DNA from: Clostridiaceae bacterium
GTDB taxonomy: Bacteria > Bacillota > Clostridia > DSM-8532
DNA length: 42,403 nucleotides
NCBI GenBank assembly: GCA_012519655.1
Contig: JAAYPS010000187.1
Coordinates: forward strand, 1 to 42,403
Direction of reading: 5' to 3'
The notes beneath the pieces are model-generated. The model was given only the letters and a program-made list of their open reading frames with translations. It had not been told where the DNA came from and ran no database searches. Shown in pieces: positions 1 through 8,307 of the stretch; the first letter of the stretch is position 1; every line of letters begins with the position of its first letter. The translations under genes were made by a program, and so were the position numbers.

Positions 1-2931
1 ACGCTCAGTAACGAGTTGAAGCAGATTGAAGTTGCACTTTATCTCGATAACATCGCAAAAAACAAAACTAAGATCGAAGAAATTGATACCCAGTTCAGGC
101 AGGTAGAAAAGAATATACAAGAAGAAAAATATATATTACAAAATAAAATGCAGGAAAACCGAGAGAAGAATGAAAAACTTGACAGACTGAAAAAGACTCT
201 GGAGAGTTTAAGATTTGAACTTGTTGAGATGGACAAGGGCATTGCTCAACTCAATAATGAAATAAAAATCGGTGAAGAGAAAATAAACCATATCGAATCC
301 AGTAACCTTGCTTCAAATCAAAGCATAGATGAATTAAAAGCAAGAATAGCCATAATAGTAGGCGATATTGATAAAAGAAATAACAGACTTAATGCTTTGA
401 GTCAAGACAGAAAAAAATACTCAGACTTTCTTAGTACAGCAGAAGAAAAATTATCAGAAATTCTATCCCGCCTTGATGAGAGCGAAAAGCGTATAGAGCT
501 AATGAAACAGGAAGTAATGGACGAATTAGATATTTTATCTGAAAGCCGTACAAGGTTAAATAGTCTAAAAAATGAAAAACAAGCTTTTATTGAACGAGAA
601 AGTAAGGTTGAGGATGAAGTCAAAAAGACTGTTCTGGAACGAGATAAGCAAAGCATGCTGCTTGAACAAGCACAGAATGGCTTACGAAAACAAAAGGAGA
701 CTCTTTTACTAAAAAAAGAAGAGTTAGCGCATATTGAACAGACTTTACAAAGCGGTAAGAAAGAATTGGAATTATTGCGTACAGAACAAAATAAATGTCT
801 GTCAGAGCTTCAAGCCACTAAATCTCGCAATAAAGTTTTAAAGGATATGGAAAACAGCCTTGAAGGCTACAACCATAGTGTAAGAGCAATTTTAAGAGAA
901 TGCCGCCAAAATTCTGGTTTTGGACAAGGGATTTATGGGGCATTAGCGCAATTAATCGCTGTTCGAGAGAATTTTGAAACCGCTGTTGAGGTATCATTGG
1001 GCAGTACCCTGCAGAATATAGTTACGCAGGACGAGTATACAGCGAAAAAAGCCATTAATTACCTTAAGGAAAAGCATCTAGGTCGTGCTACATTTTTACC
1101 TATCACTTCTATCAAGCCTAGGGTGTTGGATACTAATACCCAAAAAAGGCTCAGTGATGAGAATGGGTATTTAGGTGTTGCATCGGATATGGTGCAGTGC
1201 GACCCCAAGTTTAAAGACATTATTCATAATATTTTGGGTAGAACTGTTATAGTTGAAGATCTGGATGTTGGTATTGCCATTTCAAGAAAGTTCGGTTTTA
1301 GTTTTAGAGTTGTAACTATTGAGGGCGAAGTTTTAAATCAAGGCGGTTCTATGACTGGTGGAAGTCAACCTTCAAAATCTTCAAGCCTTTTATCAAGAAA
1401 CAGAATAATAAAAGAACTAGATGCAAAGTTATCTGTTCTGTCAAAACAATACCAAAAGCTTGAGAGAACTTGCATAGAAAAGGCTGAGGGCCTAAATGAG
1501 CTTGAAGAGCATATTAGCATTATTCAAAAAGAGCATCAGGATCTTGAACTTATAGTTATACGAGAGGAACAAAGGGTTCTTTCGATACAAGATACAATTG
1601 AAGAGTTAGGTTCTAAGCAGCAGATGTTATTGGCCGATAAGAATGAGTTGAGCAGGAATGTCCAAGCTCTGGAGGATGATATCCTTTTTGAAAGTAAAAA
1701 GCTTACTGAGATTGAGCAAAACATCGCTAGCCTTAAAGCCACTATTGAAGAACACCAATTGAAAAGCAAAGCTGAACAAGCTTCACGGGATGCCATTCAT
1801 ATGGATATTAATGATTATAAAGTCTCGGTAAATTCAGTACTTGAAAGCATGGAGCAAACCAGGGATTCAATTAGAAGCTTAAATGAAGAAAAGACTCTTT
1901 TGGAGAATAATATAGATAAACGCCTCCTGGATCAAGAAAAGAACAAAGAGCGTGTTGAAGTGTTGAAGGCTGAAATTGCTAGTCAAAAAGAAAAAATAAA
2001 GCAACAAAATGAATACAAATTAGGGAAAAACTTGAAACTAGAAGGTATAGCAGACGAAGTTGCTGCGCTCGAGGATGAAGTTTCTGGAATGCTTGAGGTA
2101 GTTTCATCCCATACCGATTCAATTAATATACTGCAAGATCAATACAATAAACTAGAAGTAAGAAAGGCGAAGTTAGAAACCGAACTTGAAGCAATACAAA
2201 ACCGTTTGTGGGATGAGTATGAATTAACATATGGAAATGCGGAAGAATATAGGACAGAAATAAGTAATATACGGCAGACCCAAACAAGAATAAATGAGTT
2301 GAAAGCTGAAATACGAGAAATGGGTCATGTAAATGTATCTGCTATTGAGGACTATAGTAAAACAAATGAAAGATATAATTTTTTGTTTAAACAAAAAAAT
2401 GACCTGGTTAAATCTAAAGAGAAGTTAAACCGGATTATTCAAGAAATGTTGGCAATAATGAAAAAACAGTTTCTCGAAGAATTCAAACGTATTAACAAAA
2501 ACTTTAACGAAGTATTTCGAGAGTTATTTGAAGGTGGAAGGGCAGAAATTGTACTTGCTGATCCACAAAATGTTCTAGAGTGCGATATTGATATTATTGC
2601 TCAACCGCCTGGGAAGAAGTTTCAGAACATGCTACTCTTATCTGGTGGAGAGAGGGCAATGACGGCAATAGCATTATTATTTGCAATACTAAAGCTTCGT
2701 CCTGCTCCGTTCTGCATCTTGGATGAAATAGAAGCTTCTTTGGATGATGCAAATGTATATAAATTTGCTGACTACCTGAAAAAGTTTTCTGATACCACTC
2801 AGTTTATTATTATTACTCATCGAAAGGGTACTATGGAATCCTGTGATGCACTATATGGCGTTACTATGCAGGAATATGGTATATCATCGGTGGTATCATT
2901 AAAGCTTAGCGATGTAGATAAAGCAGTGTAA
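1..2931 (+). CDS. smc: Chromosome segregation protein SMC, 5'-truncated by the window edge
   Basis: SMC ATPase that compacts and segregates the chromosome, normally with ScpA and ScpB. The reading frame is open from base 1, so the start and the N-terminal Walker A head lie outside; about 976 of roughly 1190 residues are visible. Order: coiled coil (to about residue 290), hinge domain (about 300-430, opening with GFGQGIYGALAQL and closing near GGSMTGGS), second coiled coil, then the C-terminal head with the ABC signature LLSGGERAM, the Walker B/D-loop stretch CILDEIEASLDDAN and the switch His in ITHRKGTME. A TTG at base 16 could pass for a start, but the upstream codons continue the same coiled coil, so it is not one. 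ftsY follows after 65 bp, as in many Firmicutes. Confidence 0.97.
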   Translation, partial: TLSNELKQIEVALYLDNIAKNKTKIEEIDTQFRQVEKNIQEEKYILQNKMQENREKNEKLDRLKKTLESLRFELVEMDKGIAQLNNEIKIGEEKINHIESSNLASNQSIDELKARIAIIVGDIDKRNNRLNALSQDRKKYSDFLSTAEEKLSEILSRLDESEKRIELMKQEVMDELDILSESRTRLNSLKNEKQAFIERESKVEDEVKKTVLERDKQSMLLEQAQNGLRKQKETLLLKKEELAHIEQTLQSGKKELELLRTEQNKCLSELQATKSRNKVLKDMENSLEGYNHSVRAILRECRQNSGFGQGIYGALAQLIAVRENFETAVEVSLGSTLQNIVTQDEYTAKKAINYLKEKHLGRATFLPITSIKPRVLDTNTQKRLSDENGYLGVASDMVQCDPKFKDIIHNILGRTVIVEDLDVGIAISRKFGFSFRVVTIEGEVLNQGGSMTGGSQPSKSSSLLSRNRIIKELDAKLSVLSKQYQKLERTCIEKAEGLNELEEHISIIQKEHQDLELIVIREEQRVLSIQDTIEELGSKQQMLLADKNELSRNVQALEDDILFESKKLTEIEQNIASLKATIEEHQLKSKAEQASRDAIHMDINDYKVSVNSVLESMEQTRDSIRSLNEEKTLLENNIDKRLLDQEKNKERVEVLKAEIASQKEKIKQQNEYKLGKNLKLEGIADEVAALEDEVSGMLEVVSSHTDSINILQDQYNKLEVRKAKLETELEAIQNRLWDEYELTYGNAEEYRTEISNIRQTQTRINELKAEIREMGHVNVSAIEDYSKTNERYNFLFKQKNDLVKSKEKLNRIIQEMLAIMKKQFLEEFKRINKNFNEVFRELFEGGRAEIVLADPQNVLECDIDIIAQPPGKKFQNMLLLSGGERAMTAIALLFAILKLRPAPFCILDEIEASLDDANVYKFADYLKKFSDTTQFIIITHRKGTMESCDALYGVTMQEYGISSVVSLKLSDVDKAV

Positions 2932-2996
2932 GATATTTCATTATTTATTTATCACAATACACATCAAGACATTCAATAGAAGGAGATTTGAAGATA

Positions 2997-3905
2997 ATGG
3001 CTTTTTTTAGTAAGTTAAAAGACGGACTTAAAAAAACAAGGGAAAGTATTACCCATAGAGTTGATCGGCTTCTTGTTTCAATGGGCAAGATAGATGAGGA
3101 GTTGTTTGAAGAACTCGAGGAAATATTAATAACCTCAGATGTTGGAGTAGATACAACTTTAAAAATAATTGAGAACCTAAAACAAAAGGTTAAAGACACG
3201 AAAGCAAAAGATCCTGTTCAAGTAAAAGAAATGCTAAAAGATGAGATTTCTTCAATTCTTAGTTCGGGAGAGAATCAATTAAAGCTTAACACAAAGCCAT
3301 CTGTGATTCTGGTAATTGGTGTAAATGGTGTTGGAAAGACAACATCAATTGGGAAAATGTGCAATGTACTCAAAAATCAAGGGAAGAAAGTATTAATGGC
3401 TGCTGGAGATACATTTAGAGCCGCAGCAATAGACCAGCTTGAAATATGGGCAAAAAGGGCAGAAGTAGATATTATTAAGCATTCTGAAGGTTCTGATCCA
3501 TCTGCTGTTGTTTTTGATGCTATTGCAGCAGCTAAAGCAAGAGCCTTTGATGTAATTGTCTGTGATACTGCTGGACGTTTGCATACTAAGAAAAACCTTA
3601 TGGAAGAACTGAAAAAAATCAATCGTATCATTAATAGAGAACTGCCAAATTCAGATGTTGAAACATTACTTGTACTAGATGCTACAACAGGGCAAAATGC
3701 AGTTTCACAAGCGAAGCATTTTACTGAAGCAGTTGGAGTGGACGGAATAGTACTAACAAAACTAGATGGAACAGCAAAGGGTGGCATAGTAGTATCGGTT
3801 AAATCAGAACTTAATATACCAGTGAAATTCATAGGCGTAGGCGAACAAATTGATGATCTTCAACCATTTAATCCTCAAGAATTTGTTGATGCTTTGTTCC
3901 AATAG
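2997..3905 (+). CDS. ftsY: Signal recognition particle receptor FtsY
   Basis: SRP-family GTPase that docks ribosome-SRP complexes at the membrane. The 302-residue protein has a short N domain (about 1-90) and the NG GTPase domain: G1 GVNGVGKTT near residue 109, the DTFRAAA insertion motif near 138, DTAGR near 190 and TKLDG near 254. The long acidic A domain of enterobacterial FtsY is absent, as is usual in Firmicutes. I chose ATG 2997 over the in-frame TTG at 2988: the AGAAGGAG ribosome site at 2978-2985 is 11 nt from the ATG but only 2 nt from the TTG, and MAFFSKLKDGLKKTR is the typical FtsY beginning. Probably co-transcribed with smc. The usual downstream ylxM-ffh genes are not present. Confidence 0.96.
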   Translation: MAFFSKLKDGLKKTRESITHRVDRLLVSMGKIDEELFEELEEILITSDVGVDTTLKIIENLKQKVKDTKAKDPVQVKEMLKDEISSILSSGENQLKLNTKPSVILVIGVNGVGKTTSIGKMCNVLKNQGKKVLMAAGDTFRAAAIDQLEIWAKRAEVDIIKHSEGSDPSAVVFDAIAAAKARAFDVIVCDTAGRLHTKKNLMEELKKINRIINRELPNSDVETLLVLDATTGQNAVSQAKHFTEAVGVDGIVLTKLDGTAKGGIVVSVKSELNIPVKFIGVGEQIDDLQPFNPQEFVDALFQ

Positions 3906-3981
3906 CATAAAGTCGGGTAAAATTAATATAATTGTTAAATTTATATTGACATAACTTATGGATAAATATTTTTAAAAATGT

Positions 3982-4010
3982 TTGACATTTTTAAAAAAGT
4001 TGTATAGAAT
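3982..4010 (+). promoter_or_regulatory. Sigma-A promoter for the IMP dehydrogenase gene
   Basis: TTGACA at 3982-3987, a 17-nt spacer and TAGAAT at 4005-4010. This is a near-consensus vegetative promoter and predicts a leader of about 160 nt before the ATG at 4179. I found no purine aptamer in that leader, and no convincing terminator after ftsY. Confidence 0.7.
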
Positions 4011-4178
4011 TGATAGAATTTATCGTGTAATTCAGAATATTAAGTACATTACAAACTCTTTTGCAGAGATTGGCATACTACTGATTAATACACTTAATTT
4101 ACTTAATATAATTAGTTTTTTGAGTTTAACAACCGTTGATGAAATAGTAAAATTGATGGGCGAAAAGGAGGAAATAAA

Positions 4179-5669
4179 ATGGCAATAATATATCCAGATG
4201 TATCCAGAACATTCAGTGAGTTTTTACTACTGCCAAATTTGACAACAAGAGATTGTACACCAACAAGTATTGATTTAACAACACCATTAGTTAAGTATTC
4301 ATCGGGCAACAAGCCTGGCCTTAAGTTAAATATTCCAATTGTAAGTGCTATCATGCAATCAGTATCAAATGATACTCTTGCTATTGCCTTAGCAAGAACG
4401 GGCGGACTTTCTTTTATATATGGTTCTCAATCAATACAAACACAAGCTGATATGGTTAGAAAAGTTAAAAAGCATAAATCAGGTTTTGTTGTAAGTGATT
4501 CGAATGTATCAATAAATCATACGCTTAAAGATGTTATTGCAATGAAAGAAAAAACAGGGCATTCTACAATTGCTGTCACTCATGATGGTACAGCGTCTGG
4601 TAAGCTACTTGGAATTGTTACAGGTCGAGATTACCGATTAAGCCGAGATCCATTAGATAAGAAAGTATCTGAATTTATGACACCTTTCGAGGAGCTTAGG
4701 GTCGGCCAACTTGGTATAACATTAAGCGAAGCTAATGATATCATATGGGAGTATAAGTTAAATAGTCTTCCAATAATAGATAAGGAGCAAAGACTTCATT
4801 ATCTTGTTTTTAGAAAGGACTATGACGATCATAAAGCTAATCCAGAACAACTACTTGATCCTCAAAAGAGACTTGTAGTTGGAGCGGGTATAAATACCAG
4901 GGATTATAAAGAAAGAGTGCCAGAATTAATAAACTCTGAAGTTGATGTACTATGTGTAGATTCTTCTGACGGGTTTACAGAATATCAAAGAGACACAATC
5001 AAATATATAAAAGAAAACCATGATATAAAAGTCGGTGGTGGAAATGTTGTAGACAAAGAAGGCTTTATGTATCTGGTTGAATCTGGTGCAGATTTTGTAA
5101 AGGTTGGAATTGGTGGAGGTTCTATATGTATTACCCGTGAACAGAAGGGAATAGGTCGAGGTCAGGCAAGCGCAGTTATAGAAGTGGCTAAAGCACGGGA
5201 TGAGTATTATGAAAAAACCGGTATTTACATTCCAATCTGCTCTGACGGTGGTATAGTACATGATTATCATATAGTGCTTGCTTTAGCAATGGGTGCAGAT
5301 TTTGTAATGATGGGACGTTATTTTGCAAGGTTTGACGAAAGCCCGAATAAGAAAGTAAAGCGCGGGAACAGCTATGTAAAAGAGTATTGGGGTGAAGGTT
5401 CAAATAGAGCAAGAAACTGGCAGAGGTATGATTTGGGTGAGAGCGCAAATCTGAAGTTTGAAGAAGGTGTTGACAGCTATGTACCCTACGCTGGTAAGCT
5501 AAAGGATAACTTAGATGTAACTTTATCGAAAATACGCTCCACAATGTCCAGTTGCGGTGCCAAATCAATAAAAGAACTTCAGGAAACTTCACGCATTACT
5601 GTAGTTTCTTCTACAAGTTTAATTGAAGGTGGGGCTCACGATGTCATTCTTAAGGAAAGTGAATACTAA
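4179..5669 (+). CDS. guaB: IMP dehydrogenase, Tritrichomonas foetus-type
   Basis: Oxidises IMP to XMP with NAD+, the committed step to guanine nucleotides. The 496-residue protein is a TIM barrel with an inserted CBS region (about residues 100-215). The catalytic Cys is C317 in [18 protein letters not shown], and the mobile-flap Arg-Tyr pair is R416-Y417 in NWQRYDLG. From memory, the T. foetus enzyme has the same motifs at Cys319 and Arg418-Tyr419, a constant offset of two. Classical bacterial GuaB instead has GPGSICTTR. The CBS insert and flap argue against GMP reductase. AAAGGAGG sits just upstream of ATG 4179. The gene is monocistronic, between its own promoter and a terminator. Confidence 0.92.
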   Translation: MAIIYPDVSRTFSEFLLLPNLTTRDCTPTSIDLTTPLVKYSSGNKPGLKLNIPIVSAIMQSVSNDTLAIALARTGGLSFIYGSQSIQTQADMVRKVKKHKSGFVVSDSNVSINHTLKDVIAMKEKTGHSTIAVTHDGTASGKLLGIVTGRDYRLSRDPLDKKVSEFMTPFEELRVGQLGITLSEANDIIWEYKLNSLPIIDKEQRLHYLVFRKDYDDHKANPEQLLDPQKRLVVGAGINTRDYKERVPELINSEVDVLCVDSSDGFTEYQRDTIKYIKENHDIKVGGGNVVDKEGFMYLVESGADFVKVGIGGGSICITREQKGIGRGQASAVIEVAKARDEYYEKTGIYIPICSDGGIVHDYHIVLALAMGADFVMMGRYFARFDESPNKKVKRGNSYVKEYWGEGSNRARNWQRYDLGESANLKFEEGVDSYVPYAGKLKDNLDVTLSKIRSTMSSCGAKSIKELQETSRITVVSSTSLIEGGAHDVILKESEY

Positions 5670-5779
5670 AACATTTTGCTCCCCTGTAAAATAGAATGAG
5701 ATTACTCATTTCTATGGATATAATAAATAGATAGCTCAAGCACTAGACCATTAAAAATTTAACATTATACGTAATAATA

Positions 5780-5836
5780 AAAGGGTTAGCTCGATAATAT
5801 AAGTTTAAATTATCAAGCTAACCCTTTGCTTTTTTA
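5780..5836 (+). terminator. Intrinsic terminator after guaB
   Basis: A 19-bp stem (5780-5798 with 5809-5827, one mismatch) with a 10-nt loop, followed by GCTTTTTT. The spacer between the stop codon and this hairpin also holds a weaker A/T-rich stem at about 5691-5714 without a U-tract. Confidence 0.85.
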
Positions 5837-6130
5837 TACAAACCTCTTTCATGCATCAAATTATTATAAGCACAAAGGTTTAGAAGGTACAATGTGGATT
5901 TTAAATAATGCAGCCAAGGAAACATCAGAAAGTGTATCGCTTAGAAGGTACATATATATGAGGATTTTTATCCTTGATATTCATACTGATATGTTGTATA
6001 GATATTATCATTTTACGATGTTAAATACATAGGTAAAGCTGTACAACAAATATATCCAAAAATTATTATTAGAATATTTAGTTATGGATACGTAAATACT
6101 GAATTATGATATGTTAAGGAGGTTGTTTTA
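5837..6130 (+). other. Intergenic spacer with a repeat arm
   Basis: 294 bp without a convincing gene. The possible 68-codon frame here begins inside the guaB terminator and has no ribosome site. The segment at 6009-6047 matches the left arm of the palindromic repeat family described separately. The last bases hold the AAGGAGG ribosome site (6117-6123) of the next gene. I could not place a promoter with confidence. Confidence 0.5.
6009..6047 (+). repeat. Solo left arm of the palindromic intergenic repeat
   Basis: It starts CATTTTACGATGTTAAATAC and ends AGCTGTACAAC. It matches the left arm of the copy at 38863-38981 over almost 40 nt with a few mismatches and one indel. No matching right arm follows at the expected distance of about 110 nt, so this is a truncated copy or a chance remnant. 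Confidence 0.55.
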
Positions 6131-6862
6131 TTGAATTCAAAAGTTATGTTTGCCAAACAATCTGAAAACAAAGAAGAAACACATACTGAGAAAATTGACA
6201 ATATAAAAGAGCTGGGTACTGTTTCAGTTCAGGAAAAAGGCAGAAATATACACTGCCTGACCATAATAGGTCAGATTGAAGGACATATGGTGCTCCCACC
6301 GCAGAACAAAACAACAAAATATGAACATGTGATTCCGCAATTAGTAGCAATTGAAGATGATAATAAAATAGATGGATTGCTTCTCATACTTAATACCGTG
6401 GGAGGTGATGTAGAGGCAGGTCTTGCAATTGCAGAGATGATTGCATCCATGTCAAAACCTACAGTATCACTTGTGTTAGGTGGTGGACACAGTATCGGCG
6501 TACCAATGGCGGTTTCAACAAGGTATTCATTCATTGCGCCCTCTGCTACCATGACAATCCACCCTCTTCGCTTAAACGGTATGATAATTGGTGTTCCACA
6601 AACATTTGAATATTTTGACAGGATGCAGGAAAGAGTTGTTGATTTTGTTGCGAAAAACTCATCTATTTCAAAGGAGGATTTTCGTCAATTGATGCTAAAA
6701 ACTGGGGAGTTAGCAAATGATGTAGGGACAGTTCTCTTTGGTCAAGAAGCTGTTGATAAAGGTATTATAGATGAAGTTGGCGGTCTTGCTTCGTCTTTGG
6801 AAAAACTAGATGGCTTTATTAGAGAAAGCAGAAACACTCAGGAAGGTGAGCCTGTACAATGA
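6131..6862 (+). CDS. tepA: TepA/ClpP-like serine protease (SppA/ClpP fold)
   Basis: ClpP-fold peptidase of the B. subtilis TepA (YmfB) group, described as acting on signal peptides and secretion intermediates. It has 243 residues. The nucleophile is S121 in [11 protein letters not shown], the His is H144 in TIHPLR, and an Asp in LANDVG (D197) is placed like the third ClpP triad residue. [10 protein letters not shown] is the usual oxyanion and substrate-groove strand. The start is TTG 6131 with AAGGAGG 7 nt upstream. A charged 45-residue N-terminal extension precedes the fold. The stop overlaps the next ATG by 4 nt, so translation is coupled. In Bacillus the pair tepA-ylzJ precedes spoIIIE; here spoIIIE is absent. 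Confidence 0.85.
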   Translation: MNSKVMFAKQSENKEETHTEKIDNIKELGTVSVQEKGRNIHCLTIIGQIEGHMVLPPQNKTTKYEHVIPQLVAIEDDNKIDGLLLILNTVGGDVEAGLAIAEMIASMSKPTVSLVLGGGHSIGVPMAVSTRYSFIAPSATMTIHPLRLNGMIIGVPQTFEYFDRMQERVVDFVAKNSSISKEDFRQLMLKTGELANDVGTVLFGQEAVDKGIIDEVGGLASSLEKLDGFIRESRNTQEGEPVQ

Positions 6863-7134
6863 TTTATTCAATAGTTCCATATCAGCAAATCTTATATAAT
6901 GAAGAAAACAAGCAAGAACGAATGGAGATGAGTATTAACGGAGAACAAGTTATTCTTCTGAAAAATGATAATAACACATATACAATTGAAAGACTACTCT
7001 CAACTAATCCAAAGTCATATTTGATCCCTGAGCTTATGCCAGGAACAGTGATTATGACCATTACAGCAAAAAAGGAGACACCAGAAGTGACATGGGAGAT
7101 ATTGAACAAGGGATTTCATATAAACAAAAACTAA
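6859..7134 (+). CDS. YlzJ-like protein
   Basis: Small soluble protein of 91 residues resembling the YlzJ-like family, whose function is unknown. It starts [13 protein letters not shown] and carries the typical core [20 protein letters not shown]. Family members are usually about 70 residues; this one has a longer C-terminus that overlaps the next gene by 43 nt in another frame. The ATGA overlap with tepA and the conserved tepA-ylzJ pairing in Firmicutes support it being a real gene. No metal or catalytic motif is visible. Confidence 0.75.
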   Translation: MIYSIVPYQQILYNEENKQERMEMSINGEQVILLKNDNNTYTIERLLSTNPKSYLIPELMPGTVIMTITAKKETPEVTWEILNKGFHINKN

Positions 7135-7472
7135 AATTTGCTTTAGCTGGTTTTCTTGCAGGCTTAGTAAACGGCTTACTTGGTTCTGGGGGTGGGATAC
7201 TAATAGTTTTGTATCTAACAATAATAGCCAAAGAAGAAAGGAAGAAGGCACAAGCTACTGCCATAGCTATTATCCTCCCATTAACTATACTAAGCAGCGT
7301 CATTTATTTTAAGAGTGGATTTGTGGATTGGTCCTTGTTATGGAAGGTTTCTGTAGGAGGAGTTGCAGGAGCTATTCTAGGTGCTGTTCTATTAAACAAA
7401 TTGAGACCTAAACTTATTAAGAAGTTATTTGGAGTTTTTCTCGTTATTGCAGGTATTAGAATGCTTCTGTGA
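7092..7472 (+). CDS. Half-size TauE/SafE family membrane protein (first of pair)
   Basis: A 126-residue hydrophobic protein with four predicted membrane segments. The family motif GLVNGLLGSGGGILIV lies near residue 23, and a typical repeat end, GVFLVIAGIRMLL, closes the protein. Full TauE/SafE permeases are about 250 residues and eight helices built from two such repeats. Together with the next gene this gives one full transporter in two pieces, perhaps a heterodimer. The family exports sulfite, sulfoacetate or other organic anions; the substrate here is unknown. AAAGGAG at 7071-7077 is rather far (14 nt) from ATG 7092, and the start lies inside the ylzJ-like gene, suggesting coupled translation. 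Confidence 0.8.
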   Translation: MGDIEQGISYKQKLKFALAGFLAGLVNGLLGSGGGILIVLYLTIIAKEERKKAQATAIAIILPLTILSSVIYFKSGFVDWSLLWKVSVGGVAGAILGAVLLNKLRPKLIKKLFGVFLVIAGIRMLL

Positions 7473-7544
7473 GTTAGATTTAAATCCCGCGATAGCAATG
7501 TATATTGAATACGGTTTAAGTTTTTTAAAATAGAAGGAGAATTT

Positions 7545-7910
7545 ATGCTTGAAATTATTATTGGTTTTATATCAGGGACAGTGAGTGGTATGGGTATGGG
7601 TGGTGGTACATTGCTAATACCAGCTTTAGTAATATTAATGGAGATTGAGCAAAAAACTGCACAAGGTATCAATTTGCTGTATTTTCTGCCTTCATCTATT
7701 TCAGCGTTAATTATACATATAAAGAATAAACATATTAAAACAAATTTACTTACTGTTTTAATAGGCGCAGGATTGTTAGGCGCATTTTTGGGTTCATTTT
7801 TAGCCGTTAAAATTTCTAACGATTTACTGAAAAGGATATTTGCTATTTTTTTAACCATCATGGGTATATATGAGATATTTTGTAAGGAAAAAACCCAAAA
7901 GGATGTTTAA
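7545..7910 (+). CDS. Half-size TauE/SafE family membrane protein (second of pair)
   Basis: A 121-residue protein with about four membrane segments. It opens with the family motif FISGTVSGMGMGGGTLLIP and ends with a repeat-like IFAIFLTIMGIYEIF. AGAAGGAG lies 8-9 nt upstream of ATG 7545. It is 72 bp behind the first half-size protein and in the same orientation. The two are different in sequence, as the two halves of a single TauE are, rather than recent duplicates. Whether they pair with each other or form homodimers cannot be told from sequence. No binding partner or regulator is adjacent. Confidence 0.8.
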   Translation: MLEIIIGFISGTVSGMGMGGGTLLIPALVILMEIEQKTAQGINLLYFLPSSISALIIHIKNKHIKTNLLTVLIGAGLLGAFLGSFLAVKISNDLLKRIFAIFLTIMGIYEIFCKEKTQKDV

Positions 7911-7992
7911 AAGATATCTACTGCTAGTTTTAAAGAATATCCGAATAACTACTGGAATAATAAAGTTTGTCAAAATTTTAACACAGAAATGC

Positions 7993-8020
7993 TTGACTTT
8001 TAGTATTATAGTAATATAAT
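7993..8020 (+). promoter_or_regulatory. Sigma-A promoter for the glycine riboswitch-serA transcript
   Basis: TTGACT at 7993-7998, a 16-nt spacer and TATAAT at 8015-8020, placed about 45 nt before the first aptamer. The 80 bp between the previous stop codon and this promoter show nothing else. Confidence 0.75.
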
Positions 8021-8061
8021 AAAAACAATAACTTAGTGAAAAACTGAATAAAGCTGAATGA

Positions 8062-8207
8062 TGATTAAAGGAGAGAGGCTGTAAAGCACACCGAAGGAGT
8101 AAATCTCTCAGGTAAAAAGACTTTAATCGGACGGACCTCTGGAGAGACCAGTATGGCGCCGAAGGGGCAAACCCATCAGGGTGTATCTCTCAGGCAAAAG
8201 GACAGAG
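8062..8207 (+). ncRNA. Tandem glycine riboswitch (two aptamers)
   Basis: Two glycine aptamers joined by a short linker. Aptamer 1 is closed by a perfect 8-bp P1, GATTAAAG (8063-8070) with CTTTAATC (8121-8128). It contains the hallmark GGAGAG, a P3a arm and CTCTCAGG followed by the A-rich core. Aptamer 2 repeats the pattern: GGAGAGACC at about 8141, GGCGCCGAAGGGGC, then CTCTCAGGCAAAAGGACAG ending near 8205. Both ligand-binding cores look intact. The usual target is the glycine cleavage operon; here the next gene is serA. Confidence 0.95.
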
Positions 8208-8214
8208 TATATAA

Positions 8215-8295
8215 GGATTTTAGCACATTGCTGAAATCCCATATTCTTATATAATAATTTCAGTGGTCAAACAATTGGTTTGACTTATTTTTTTA
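8215..8295 (+). promoter_or_regulatory. Expression platform of the glycine riboswitch: alternative hairpins and terminator
   Basis: Three hairpins can form. A: 11 bp with a CAU loop (8215-8225 with 8229-8239). B: CTGAAAT (8231-8237) with ATTTCAG (8257-8263), which shares bases with A, so A and B exclude each other. C: GTCAAAC (8266-8272) with GTTTGAC (8278-8284), followed by TTATTTTTTT, a weak terminator ending at the serA ribosome site. This is a transcription-attenuation layout, but which state is ON with glycine cannot be decided by eye. Confidence 0.65.
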
Positions 8296-8307
8296 GGAGG
8301 GGTAATT

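Noticed and set aside
4017-4178. Purine riboswitch in the guaB leader
   Set aside because: The conserved purine-aptamer core and loop-loop strings are not present in this leader, nor in the spacer before purL.
3982-4188. 68-codon frame before guaB
   Set aside because: It begins inside the -35 box of the guaB promoter, has no ribosome site of its own and looks like random A/T-rich sequence; it only borrows the guaB ribosome site at its end.
5188-5592. Long minus-strand frame inside guaB, and similar long antisense frames elsewhere
   Set aside because: They lie wholly within strongly supported genes, lack ribosome sites and have shadow-frame composition.
4179-5669. GMP reductase assignment
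   Set aside because: The protein has the CBS insertion and the Arg-Tyr flap characteristic of IMP dehydrogenase.
5826-6032. 68-codon frame after guaB
   Set aside because: It starts within the guaB terminator, lacks a ribosome site and has no recognisable protein pattern.
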